The notes beneath the pieces are model-generated. The model saw nothing but the letters and a program-made list of their open reading frames with translations, ran no database searches and was not told the origin of the DNA. A stretch of 64,000 nt of DNA, taken from contig NZ_JPDS01000001.1 of assembly GCF_000766795.1 (NCBI RefSeq), positions 129,001 to 193,000 of the forward strand. The letters run 5' to 3'. The position numbers and the translations under genes were made by a program. Positions 16,539 through 24,141 of the stretch are shown here, piece by piece (positions within the stretch are counted from its first letter, which is position 1; each line of letters begins with the position of its first letter). The stretch comes from Polaribacter sp. Hel1_85 (GTDB taxonomy: Bacteria; Bacteroidota; Bacteroidia; Flavobacteriales; Flavobacteriaceae).

Positions 16539-19016
16539 TTATTTCAACTTATCAGAATTTAAAAAGAAAACAGCATTGGCAACAAAGAGTTTTCCGTTTT
16601 CCCAAAAAGATCTAAATAATGGATTGTCTACCATATAAATAATACTTCCTCTTCCTACTTTCTCTTCACCAAATAATAAAGACTCAGGAACATTTTTAAC
16701 AGCCTTACTACCCGCATAACCAGAAATGTTTTTAGTAGCTTTATCAAAATAAGCAACATTGTTCCCGTCTTTTAAATACTCGTAAGTAGTTCCGCTTAAT
16801 TTTAAAGAAAAATAGGTTTTTTCATAACCAAAAGCTAAAGGGTGTGTAGTATCTACAGTACTTTTAAAAACACTTCCTGTAATTAAGTTTTCTACGCTTT
16901 TACGCTCTCTATCAGCATAAGGAACTAAGTTTGCTTTAATAGTATCCTTCATTGCTTTTTTCTTTTTTAGAGAAAATCCATCTTTACCTGCAAAACTATT
17001 TAAAGCACTTCCAATAGCAATTATGGTTCCTCCAGAACGCGTCCATTTTTTAAGTTTATCTAATGTTTCTTTAGTTAAAACTTTACTGTAATAACCGTTT
17101 GGTAAAATAATAACATCATAATTTGAGAAATCTACAGAAGAAAAATCATCAGAATTTATGTTTGTAATTGGGTATTGTAATTGTGTTTCAAAGAAATGCC
17201 AGATTTCACCAAAACTTAAAGAAGAAGTAGCTTTACCAGATAAAACTGCTATTTTTTGTTGGTTAATTGGTTTTACAGAATAAGAACCAAAATCTACTCC
17301 AGAACTTACAAATCCTGTTGAAACAGTAGCAAGTTCTCTGTAATGTTTATTAGCAATTTCTATTAATTTGGTATCAAAAGACTCATTTTTATTGTCATTT
17401 CTTAAAATAATTAAAGTTCCTCTTTCATAAGATTTTCCTCCAATAGAAAAAGGTTTCTCAGAAAAACGAGGAGTAATATTTGCTTTTAGTAATGCTCCTA
17501 AAAAAGTAGCATCTTTTAAACTATTCCATTTAGAAATATAAGCATAAGCAGATTTGTCAATAGAATTATTGGTAGTATTTAAATGATTGTTTTTGTAAGA
17601 AATCACTTTAGATTTAGAAGCAATTGCTTTAAAACCATGAGCATAAGGTAAAGACCATGCAGTAATATCATATGTTAAAGAATCTACTAATTTTGTTTTT
17701 GGCTCAAAAAGTGCTTTTACCATTTTACCTTTTGGTTGATTTGTATGAATTACCAAATCATTAGCAGAAACACTCATTTTTCCATCTTTTTGAGTGTTAT
17801 AGACATACCCTTTTACAGTGCCACTTTTTGTGTTTTCGTATTTAATTTCATGAGTATCTAATAGTACTTTTAAACGATTTGTCTTATCATTGTTTTCATT
17901 TTTTAACACATAACTTTTATATTTTAATTCTGAATTATCAAAGAATTTTTTGAACTCAGTATTTAATAGATTAGCATTTTTAGAAGAAATTTCTATAGTA
18001 GATAAACCTGTTGTCATATGATGAATAGCTCTATCTTTTAACGTTAAAACTTCTCCTTCATCCGTTTTAATGCCCAATCCTGCCATTCCATGACCAGCTT
18101 GTTCATACGTCATACCAATTGCGCCCATATAAGTTGGATATGTATCTCCATAACTTGGGTATAATAAATCGAAACTTTCTTTTGTAAAATACAACCAACC
18201 TTCTTTATCAAAATATTTAGCATGATTTTTACCAATTTGAGTTTGAAAATCACGCTGCCAATCGGTAATTATTTCATGAAAAGGTTCTGCTGCTGGTGCA
18301 AAATAATAGGGATTATTAATATATTGTTCATGGAAATCTACGTGAATATGAGGCATCCATTTGTTATACATTTTAATTCTTTGAGCAGATTCTACTTGAG
18401 TTGCCCAAGCCCAATCTCTATTTAAATCGAATAAATAATGATTGGGTCTTCCAGAAGGCCATGGTTCTGCATGTTCTTTTGCTTCTTGATTAATATTGTA
18501 AGGTGTGCTTTTTACTTGATTATACCAATTTACATATCGGTCTCTTCCATCAGGGTTTATACAAGGATCTATAATTACAATGGTATTTTCTAACCAAGTT
18601 TTTTTCTTGGTAACCAATTCAAACAAAGTTAACATTGCTGCTTCTGTACTTGAAGCTTCATTACCATGAACATTATAACTTAACCAAACAATTGCTTTAT
18701 TATTATTTGAATCTCCAGAGTTAATTCCGGCTTGAGAAAGGTTGCTTTGTCTAATGTTTTCTAAATTATTTATATTTTCTTGTGAAGAAATATAACTTAA
18801 ATACAAAGGTCTATGTTCATTCGTTTCTCCATACTTTTCCAGTTGTACATTAGATAAAGTTGAGCTTACATATTTAAAATATTCTACAACTTTATGATGT
18901 CTTGTAAAACGAGCACCAATTTCATACCCTAGAAACTCAGAAGGAGATTGTAAAGTTTGAGAAAACATACTTCCAAATGTTAAGAAAGCAGTGATAAGAA
19001 GGATTCTAATTTTCAT
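16539..19016 (-). CDS. Secreted M14-family zinc carboxypeptidase
   Basis: A protein of ~825 residues. The start is set at the ATG at 19016 (MKIRILLITAFLTFGSMFSQ is a clean signal peptide); an upstream in-frame ATG adds 17 residues before it, inside the promoter. The peptidase domain covers about residues 20-330. Zinc ligands are in HGNEASSTEA (His117, Glu120) and HVDFHEQ; NPDGRDRYVNWY is the substrate-binding Arg region. The last ~250 residues look like a glutamine-amidotransferase-like fold (IAVLSG, VIILPNGYYS, WTRSGGTIIAIGSALN). Found in many Bacteroidota as an exported peptidase; natural substrate unknown. Confidence 0.88.
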   Translation of the reverse strand: MKIRILLITAFLTFGSMFSQTLQSPSEFLGYEIGARFTRHHKVVEYFKYVSSTLSNVQLEKYGETNEHRPLYLSYISSQENINNLENIRQSNLSQAGINSGDSNNNKAIVWLSYNVHGNEASSTEAAMLTLFELVTKKKTWLENTIVIIDPCINPDGRDRYVNWYNQVKSTPYNINQEAKEHAEPWPSGRPNHYLFDLNRDWAWATQVESAQRIKMYNKWMPHIHVDFHEQYINNPYYFAPAAEPFHEIITDWQRDFQTQIGKNHAKYFDKEGWLYFTKESFDLLYPSYGDTYPTYMGAIGMTYEQAGHGMAGLGIKTDEGEVLTLKDRAIHHMTTGLSTIEISSKNANLLNTEFKKFFDNSELKYKSYVLKNENNDKTNRLKVLLDTHEIKYENTKSGTVKGYVYNTQKDGKMSVSANDLVIHTNQPKGKMVKALFEPKTKLVDSLTYDITAWSLPYAHGFKAIASKSKVISYKNNHLNTTNNSIDKSAYAYISKWNSLKDATFLGALLKANITPRFSEKPFSIGGKSYERGTLIILRNDNKNESFDTKLIEIANKHYRELATVSTGFVSSGVDFGSYSVKPINQQKIAVLSGKATSSLSFGEIWHFFETQLQYPITNINSDDFSSVDFSNYDVIILPNGYYSKVLTKETLDKLKKWTRSGGTIIAIGSALNSFAGKDGFSLKKKKAMKDTIKANLVPYADRERKSVENLITGSVFKSTVDTTHPLAFGYEKTYFSLKLSGTTYEYLKDGNNVAYFDKATKNISGYAGSKAVKNVPESLLFGEEKVGRGSIIYMVDNPLFRSFWENGKLFVANAVFFLNSDKLK

Positions 19017-19035
19017 AAAAAATGTGTTTGGATAC

Positions 19036-19067
19036 CAAAAGTAAGCATATATTTTTTTGTTTTTCAA
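19036..19067 (-). promoter_or_regulatory. Bacteroidota-type promoter for the M14 peptidase
   Basis: On the - strand: TTG at 19067-19065, a 21-base spacer, then TACTTTTG at 19043-19036. It fits TTG-N(17-23)-TAnnTTTG and lies ~20 bases before the chosen ATG, which supports the shorter start. Confidence 0.65.
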
Positions 19068-19222
19068 TAGAATGGTTCTATTTGATGTTAAAAGTTTGTT
19101 AGATTGATTTTAGCTTTACGACTAAGGAAAAATTATTCGTATTTTTATCAAAAATTAATCAAACTAAATGAATTCTATATCAGATTCTGATTGTTGCAAA
19201 AGCAGTGTTATTATTATTTAAT

Positions 19223-20815
19223 ATGAAAGTAACACACATTCCATTTCATAAAACCGGTTTTTTCTCTAAAACAATGATTGATTATTTAGAGAAAAATGAA
19301 GAGATACAACCTTTTTATAATAATTTTCCTGATATAACTGGTTTTCATAATCAGATAGAGGAGAAGCAAAAATCTTTTCGTTTACAATCTCGATTGGTTT
19401 TGGTAGATGCTTTGAAAAATCAATATAAAGACTTTACTATTTCTGAAAAAACTTCAGAAAATATTGAGATCTTAAAGCAGCATAATACGTTTACAATTAC
19501 TACTGGACATCAATTAAATTTGTTTACAGGACCTTTGTATTTCTTATATAAAATTCTTTCAACCATTAATTTATGTGAAGAATTATCAGGAAAATTTCCT
19601 GAGCAAAATTTTGTTCCAATTTATTGGATGGCAACAGAAGATCATGATTTTGAAGAAATTAATTATTTTAATTTCGATGGTAAAAAAGTTTTATGGAATA
19701 GAGAAGATGGTGGAGCAGTTGGACGATTTTCTACAAAAGGATTAGAAGATGTTTTTGAAGTTTTTTCTAATCATTTAGGAAACTCTAAAAATGCAGAATT
19801 CATTAAGAAATTATTTTCTGAAGGATATTTAAAGCATAACAATTTAGCGGATGCAACGCGTTACATTGCAAATGAATTGTTTAGTGAGTTTGGTTTGGTA
19901 ATTGTTGATGGTGATGATGCTAATTTAAAACAGTTATTCACCCCGGTTGTAAAAGACGAATTAGAAAATCAAACTTCTTTTAATGAAGTTTTAAAAACGA
20001 TTACAGAATTAGAAAAAAATTATAAAATTCAAGTAAACCCAAGAGAGATAAATTTATTTTATTTGGGCGATGATTTTAGAGAACGTATTATTTTTGAAGA
20101 CGGAACTTATAAAGTAAACAATACAGAAATTACTTTTACAAAAGCTGAAATTTTAAAAGAGGTTGATGAAAACCCGAAAGCTTTTTCGCCAAATGTAATT
20201 ATGAGACCTTTGTATCAAGAAGTAATTTTACCAAATCTATGTTATTTAGGTGGAGGAGGAGAAATGGCATATTGGTTAGAGCTAAAAGATTATTTTAAAG
20301 TGGTAGAAATCCCATTTCCAATATTATTATTACGTAATTCTGTACAAGTTGTATCAGAAAAACAAGTACATAAACTTCATAAATTGAATATTTCTCTTGA
20401 AGAACTATTTTTAAATCAATATGATTTATTGTCTAAAAAAGTAACTGAAAACTCTGATATTCAAGTTAATTTTGATGTTAAGATTCAGTTTTTACAAAAA
20501 CAGTTTTTAGAATTGAAAGAAGTTGCAAAACAAACGGATGTTTCTTTTGTAAATGCAGTAAATGCACAAGAAAGAAAACAAATAAAAGGTTTAGAAAATT
20601 TGCAAAAACGTTTGTTAAAAGCAGAGAAAAAAAGACAAAAAGATTTAGTTGATAGAATTACTCAACTACAAAATGAAATTTTACCAAATCAAAGTTTAGA
20701 AGAACGTCAACGTAATTTTTCTGAATATTATTTAGAGTATGGTTCTTCATTTATAAAAGCGTTAAAAGGAGCTTTAAAACCTTTACAATTAGAATTTACA
20801 GTGTTAGAATTATAG
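19223..20815 (+). CDS. bshC: Bacillithiol biosynthesis cysteine-adding enzyme BshC
   Basis: BshC is the putative ligase joining Cys to glucosaminyl malate, the last step of bacillithiol synthesis. The start is the ATG at 19223 (MKVTHIPFHKTGFFS), the family's usual beginning; an upstream alternative codon adds six residues. Landmarks are FTITTGHQLNLFTGPLYFLYK, VPIYWMATEDHDFEEINYF and YLGGGGEMAYWLELKDYF, the last forming part of the active site. A C-terminal coiled coil spans about residues 425-505. The 530-residue length is normal. bshA and bshB are not in the window, but a YfiT-like bacillithiol transferase is at 61607-62143. Confidence 0.95.
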   Translation: MKVTHIPFHKTGFFSKTMIDYLEKNEEIQPFYNNFPDITGFHNQIEEKQKSFRLQSRLVLVDALKNQYKDFTISEKTSENIEILKQHNTFTITTGHQLNLFTGPLYFLYKILSTINLCEELSGKFPEQNFVPIYWMATEDHDFEEINYFNFDGKKVLWNREDGGAVGRFSTKGLEDVFEVFSNHLGNSKNAEFIKKLFSEGYLKHNNLADATRYIANELFSEFGLVIVDGDDANLKQLFTPVVKDELENQTSFNEVLKTITELEKNYKIQVNPREINLFYLGDDFRERIIFEDGTYKVNNTEITFTKAEILKEVDENPKAFSPNVIMRPLYQEVILPNLCYLGGGGEMAYWLELKDYFKVVEIPFPILLLRNSVQVVSEKQVHKLHKLNISLEELFLNQYDLLSKKVTENSDIQVNFDVKIQFLQKQFLELKEVAKQTDVSFVNAVNAQERKQIKGLENLQKRLLKAEKKRQKDLVDRITQLQNEILPNQSLEERQRNFSEYYLEYGSSFIKALKGALKPLQLEFTVLEL

Positions 20816-20837
20816 TATTTTAATTTATTAATGATAT

Positions 20838-20859
20838 CTCCTCGAGCGCAGTCGAGAGG
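20838..20859 (+). repeat. Family B repeat between bshC and rlmF
   Basis: CTCCTCGAGCGCAGTCGAGAGG is a near-perfect palindrome and shares its core with the copies at 361 and 16461. Confidence 0.75.
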
Positions 20860-20870
20860 TGTTTATTAAT

Positions 20871-20886
20871 TCTCAACTGCGATCAA
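20871..20886 (-). repeat. Degenerate family B repeat, inverted
   Basis: TCTCAACTGCGATCAA resembles TCTCGACTGCGCTCGA of the other copies with three changes, in inverted orientation to the copy 12 bases upstream. Confidence 0.45.
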
Positions 20887-20901
20887 TTTGATAAAAAAAG
20901 A

Positions 20902-21849
20902 ATGAAAGACAAAGGTTTACACCCCAAAAACAAATTTAATAAAGGTTATAATTTCGACGAACTTATGACCAATAATCCAGCATTAAAAGAGTTTGTTGCT
21001 AAAAATAAATTTGATACACTTTCAATTGACTTTTCAAACCCTGTTGCAGTAAAAGAATTAAACAAAGGCTTATTATTTTCTTTTGATAAAATTTCTAATT
21101 GGAATTTTCCTGATGAAAATTTATGTCCACCAATTCCTGGTCGTTTAGATTATATTCATCATTTAGCAGATTTACTTTCTGGTGAAGAAGATATTAAGAT
21201 TTTAGATATTGGTACTGGTGCAACTTGTATTTATCCACTTTTGGGTGTTGCAGCATATAATTGGAATTTTGTTGCTACAGATATTGATTTAGATTCTTTA
21301 GATGTTGCTCAAGATATTATCGACGATAATAATTTAGATGCTCATATAGAATTGCGTCAACAGTTTAATGAACAACAGATTTTAAAAGAAATTTTAAAAG
21401 ATGATGATTCTTTTTCTGCGACTATGTGTAATCCTCCTTTTTATAAATCTGCAGAAGAAGCACAAGGTGCAAATAGAAGAAAAACAAGAAACTTAGGAAA
21501 CAATGCTGTTCGTAATTTCTCAGGAAATAACAATGAGTTGTGGTATGTAGGAGGAGAAAAGGCTTTTCTACATAACTATTTATATGAAAGTTCTTTATTT
21601 AAAGAAAAGAGTAAATGGTTTACAAGTTTGGTTTCTAAAAAAGATAATATTGATAGTTTAGAAAAATCTTCTAAGAAATTAGGTGCTACAGAATTTAAAA
21701 TAATTCCGATGCATCAAGGAAATAAGGTAACAAGAATTGCTTGTTGGAGGTTTTTAGAAAAAAAAGCCCATCTTAATCTTCCCAAAGGGAAGAAATACTC
21801 TTGTGTGATTCTCTTTATGATAATGCCTTTACGTGAAATTTCTCTGTGA
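20902..21849 (+). CDS. rlmF: 23S rRNA (adenine-1618-N6)-methyltransferase RlmF, altered C-terminus
   Basis: RlmF methylates A1618 (E. coli numbering) of 23S rRNA with S-adenosylmethionine. Landmarks are KGYNFDELM near the start, IPGRLDYIHHLADLL, the SAM-binding ILDIGTGATCIYPLLG and the N6-adenine motif CNPPFYKSAEEA. Conserved sequence runs to TRIACWRFLEKK; the last ~24 residues (from AHLNLPKGKK on) do not look like the family. They coincide with a DNA stretch containing a CTTCCCAAAGGGAAG hairpin and an 11-base direct repeat TGTGATTCTCT. The natural end therefore seems to have been replaced by repeat DNA. The catalytic part looks intact. Confidence 0.9.
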   Translation: MKDKGLHPKNKFNKGYNFDELMTNNPALKEFVAKNKFDTLSIDFSNPVAVKELNKGLLFSFDKISNWNFPDENLCPPIPGRLDYIHHLADLLSGEEDIKILDIGTGATCIYPLLGVAAYNWNFVATDIDLDSLDVAQDIIDDNNLDAHIELRQQFNEQQILKEILKDDDSFSATMCNPPFYKSAEEAQGANRRKTRNLGNNAVRNFSGNNNELWYVGGEKAFLHNYLYESSLFKEKSKWFTSLVSKKDNIDSLEKSSKKLGATEFKIIPMHQGNKVTRIACWRFLEKKAHLNLPKGKKYSCVILFMIMPLREISL

Positions 21850-21855
21850 TTCTCT
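21766..21855 (+). repeat. Hairpin plus direct repeats forming the end of rlmF
   Basis: CCCATCTTAATCTTCCCAAA contains half of the hairpin CTTCCC-AAA-GGGAAG (21778-21792). TGTGATTCTCT occurs at 21804-21814 and again at 21845-21855. The segment overlaps the last ~24 codons of rlmF and its TGA stop. Confidence 0.55.
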
Positions 21856-21864
21856 ATATAACAA

Positions 21865-22509
21865 TCAATTAAAAACAACATCTTCAATTTTATACTTTTT
21901 ACAAACGTAATGTAAAATAGTATAGACTAACATATGCACAAAAACTAAACAGATAAAAGCATATAAAGGAACTCCTAATAGTTGATAAGGCCAATAATAC
22001 GTCCAAACTCCTAAATAAATTGTAATTACTTCTCCAAAAGCAGGTAGAATTAATGCCAATAATATTGCTAAAATTATTTTGTTTTTTTGAGTTTGCTCTT
22101 TTAATAAAGGAATTAAATTACGTTCCAATTTATATAAATAATGGAAAGCTAGCATCCATGCAAAAGGCAACCAAAGTGGTAATTCTCTAGTAACTTCATG
22201 GTATTCCCAATAGCCATTTGTAACTCCCCAAGTTTCGCCAACAATTCCTCCAAAACCTGTTAATAGCATACCAACTATAAGCAACCAATTTTTATTTGTT
22301 TTTGGCTGAATGATTTCTTTGTAAATATTATGTACAATTTTAAGAATTAAAATGCCTGCAATTATAGTATCATATTCTTTTAAAACTCCAATAAGGATTC
22401 CTGCAATAATTAGCTTAACAAGGGCTTTAATTGTTTCTGTAAAAAACTTTTTTTTATTGGTAATCAAATTTCTAGGATTGTTTTTTGAATTTTTGATATT
22501 TCTTCTCAT
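21865..22509 (-). CDS. Multi-pass membrane protein of unknown function
   Basis: A ~214-residue protein starting at the ATG at 22509 (MRRNIKNSKNN). A further in-frame ATG at 22551 would add 14 hydrophobic residues and enlarge the overlap with the previous gene, so I prefer the shorter form. I count about six hydrophobic segments (KALVKLIIAGILIGVL, TIIAGILILKIVHNIY, LLIVGMLLTGFGGIVG, LPFAWMLAFHYLYKL, IILAILLALILPAFGEVI, VPLYAFICLVFVHMLV). The aromatic stretch YWEYHEVTRELPLWLP might line a lumen. I do not recognise the family. It overlaps the preceding gene by 38 bases, forming an operon of membrane proteins. Confidence 0.6.
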   Translation of the reverse strand: MRRNIKNSKNNPRNLITNKKKFFTETIKALVKLIIAGILIGVLKEYDTIIAGILILKIVHNIYKEIIQPKTNKNWLLIVGMLLTGFGGIVGETWGVTNGYWEYHEVTRELPLWLPFAWMLAFHYLYKLERNLIPLLKEQTQKNKIILAILLALILPAFGEVITIYLGVWTYYWPYQLLGVPLYAFICLVFVHMLVYTILHYVCKKYKIEDVVFN

Positions 22510-22750
22510 AAATAGTAAAAGAAACATAATAGGTAAGCAAAAAATAAACACTAAAAATAGTAAGAAATTTGAAACCGAAATTTAGAGTTAAAAAACCTTG
22601 AATACTTTCTATTGCTTGAAAAACAATACTAAAAGGAATTGCAAAATAAAGACTTTGTAGAATAGCATATTTAACTCTATTACCTCTTTTTGTTTCCCAG
22701 TGGTTTATAAAATTTTCGTTCTTTTTTAGATTGTTCTCTTTTGGATTCAT
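22472..22750 (-). CDS. Small membrane protein of unknown function
   Basis: A 92-residue protein with two hydrophobic segments, LQSLYFAIPFSIVFQAIE and FLTIFSVYFLLTYYVSFTIY, and a basic tail ending KKQS. It starts 10 bases downstream of the stop of the 248-residue gene and overlaps the next gene by 38 bases. Family not recognised; its place suggests that it acts with its membrane-protein neighbours. Confidence 0.5.
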   Translation of the reverse strand: MNPKENNLKKNENFINHWETKRGNRVKYAILQSLYFAIPFSIVFQAIESIQGFLTLNFGFKFLTIFSVYFLLTYYVSFTIYEKKYQKFKKQS

Positions 22751-22759
22751 ATCTTATAT

Positions 22760-23506
22760 TTATAAGATTTCAAATATAAAAAAAACCGAAAGAACATCCT
22801 TCAGTTTTAAAATTGAATATTTAATGTTTTTCTTAATGAGAGTTTTATTTTTTTGTTTATCAGTAAGTGCAGCTTCTCCTTTTATCAACCAAGAAAAACC
22901 AAAAACCCACAATGCAAAAGTCTCACAATAGAAAATAATATCTGTAGATCTTCTTGTTTCTTCATTCATAAAAACAAAACTTAAACCTGCTGCTACAACA
23001 AATAGTATAATGAAGATACCACACCAAAAGTAGAATTTATTTCTAACTTTTTTCATAGAAGTTTGAGCAGAAAATGCAACTCCTCTTCTAAAAATAACCA
23101 TACAAAAAATGGTAAATACCGTAAAAAGCAATAGAGCAGAGGTAAGATGTATACCTCTAATAATTCCGTTTTCACTTGTTGTAGGAAATAAAGCAACTCC
23201 TAAAGCAAAAATACCCCCAGCAACTGCATAAGTTTGGTCGTTATAGAAAAATCCTTTTTCTTTATCTTTAAAACCTTTATAGCTAAATAAGAAAAAACCT
23301 AGAGCAAAAAGAAAACCTACAAAAACATCTCTCATAGGGGTACCATAATAATCACTTATAGAATCTTGAACAATGTTTTTATTGTCAAAATAAATCATTC
23401 CAGCTACAAGAATTATTGGCAAAAAGACTCCAATTGTTCCTATTAATTTTCTTAATAATTTATATGAAATTATTAAATCATTTTCTGTTTGACGTTCAAT
23501 TTTCAT
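22760..23506 (-). CDS. DUF998-like multi-pass membrane protein
   Basis: A 248-residue protein with about seven membrane segments. Recognisable is the conserved-looking segment SISDYYGTPMRDVFVGFLFALG, close to the DUF998-like family of unknown function. Its promoter is well placed (23535-23565). The last ~15 codons run through a terminator hairpin (22778-22808), so the reading frame ends after the terminator. The original stop may have been lost, or the end is simply compact. The next gene starts 10 bases on and would need readthrough or its own promoter. Confidence 0.6.
   Translation of the reverse strand: MKIERQTENDLIISYKLLRKLIGTIGVFLPIILVAGMIYFDNKNIVQDSISDYYGTPMRDVFVGFLFALGFFLFSYKGFKDKEKGFFYNDQTYAVAGGIFALGVALFPTTSENGIIRGIHLTSALLLFTVFTIFCMVIFRRGVAFSAQTSMKKVRNKFYFWCGIFIILFVVAAGLSFVFMNEETRRSTDIIFYCETFALWVFGFSWLIKGEAALTDKQKNKTLIKKNIKYSILKLKDVLSVFFIFEIL
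22778..22808 (-). terminator. Terminator hairpin inside the 3' end of a coding region
   Basis: On the - strand AAAACTGAAGG and CTTTCGGTTTT pair (with wobble pairs) around a 5-base loop, then a T-run. The stop codon of the 248-residue gene lies 18 bases further on (22760-22762). Confidence 0.7.
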
Positions 23507-23534
23507 GGTTGTAGTAGTTTAGTTTGTTGGTAAT

Positions 23535-23565
23535 CAAAGATAAAAATTTATTTTTTAAAGACCAA
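23535..23565 (-). promoter_or_regulatory. Bacteroidota-type promoter for the 248-residue membrane protein
   Basis: On the - strand TTG at 23565-23563, a 20-base spacer, then TATCTTTG at 23542-23535; fits TTG-N(17-23)-TAnnTTTG. The ATG is 29 bases downstream. Confidence 0.65.
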
Positions 23566-23583
23566 TACCTATAAATAGTGAAC

Positions 23584-23611
23584 AAAAAAACCGAAGCAAA
23601 TTGCTTCGGTT
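23584..23611 (-). terminator. Terminator of the LysM gene
   Basis: AACCGAAGCAA and TTGCTTCGGTT form an 11-pair stem with a T-run on the - strand (A-run at 23584-23590 on the + strand). It is nearly identical to the hairpin on the other side of the same gene (24042-24073). Confidence 0.9.
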
Positions 23612-23636
23612 ATAAACTCTTTTTCTTTTTTCTGAT

Positions 23637-24011
23637 TTATAAATTAGGAATCACTAATTCTTGTCCTATTTGAATTACATCTGGGTTTTTTAAGATGTTT
23701 GTGTTTGCATCAAAAATAGCAGTATATTTCATTGCATTACCATAATATTGTTTTGCAATTTTTCCTAAAGTTTCTCCTTTAGCAACTGTATGATTTGCAA
23801 AAACAGAAGTATCTGCTACTTCAATATTTGCCATGATATCAGCTGGATTATCTCCACCTATTTCTTTTATTTTATCCCAAAGAAGATTTTTTTCATATTG
23901 GTTTTTTGCAGTTCCAGTAACATGTAAAATCCCATTTTCTTCTTTTACATCTCCATTTTGAATTGCCAATTCTTGACCTAATTCTAATACTTCTTGATAC
24001 TTTGCTTTCAT
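23637..24011 (-). CDS. BON-LysM domain protein (Kbp/YgaU-like)
   Basis: A 124-residue cytoplasmic protein. The start is the ATG at 24011 (MKAKYQEVLELGQE); the longer open frame upstream passes through a terminator hairpin and is not coding. Residues ~5-62 resemble a BON domain (ILHVTGTAKNQYEKNLLWDKI). Residues ~72-120 are a LysM domain (HTVAKGETLGKIAKQYYGN ... IQIGQELVIPNL). This layout is that of E. coli Kbp/YgaU, a potassium-binding protein, which suggests a similar role; the metal site cannot be confirmed here. Only ~30 bases separate it from the lpdA terminator. Confidence 0.85.
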   Translation of the reverse strand: MKAKYQEVLELGQELAIQNGDVKEENGILHVTGTAKNQYEKNLLWDKIKEIGGDNPADIMANIEVADTSVFANHTVAKGETLGKIAKQYYGNAMKYTAIFDANTNILKNPDVIQIGQELVIPNL

Positions 24012-24041
24012 TTTTATTTTATGTTTGTATACTATAAAAGT

Positions 24042-24073
24042 AAAAAAAACCGAAGCAAATTTGCTTCGGTTTT
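24042..24073 (-). terminator. Terminator of lpdA
   Basis: AAAACCGAAGCAAA (24046-24059) and TTTGCTTCGGTTTT (24060-24073) are perfect reverse complements, followed on the - strand by a T-run. The core CCGAAGCAA is shared with the terminator at 23584-23611. Confidence 0.9.
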
Positions 24074-24141
24074 CGATTAAATGATTGTTTTTATAGTTGA
24101 AATTCCTCGTTTTCACTCGGAACAACATTTAAACAAATATT

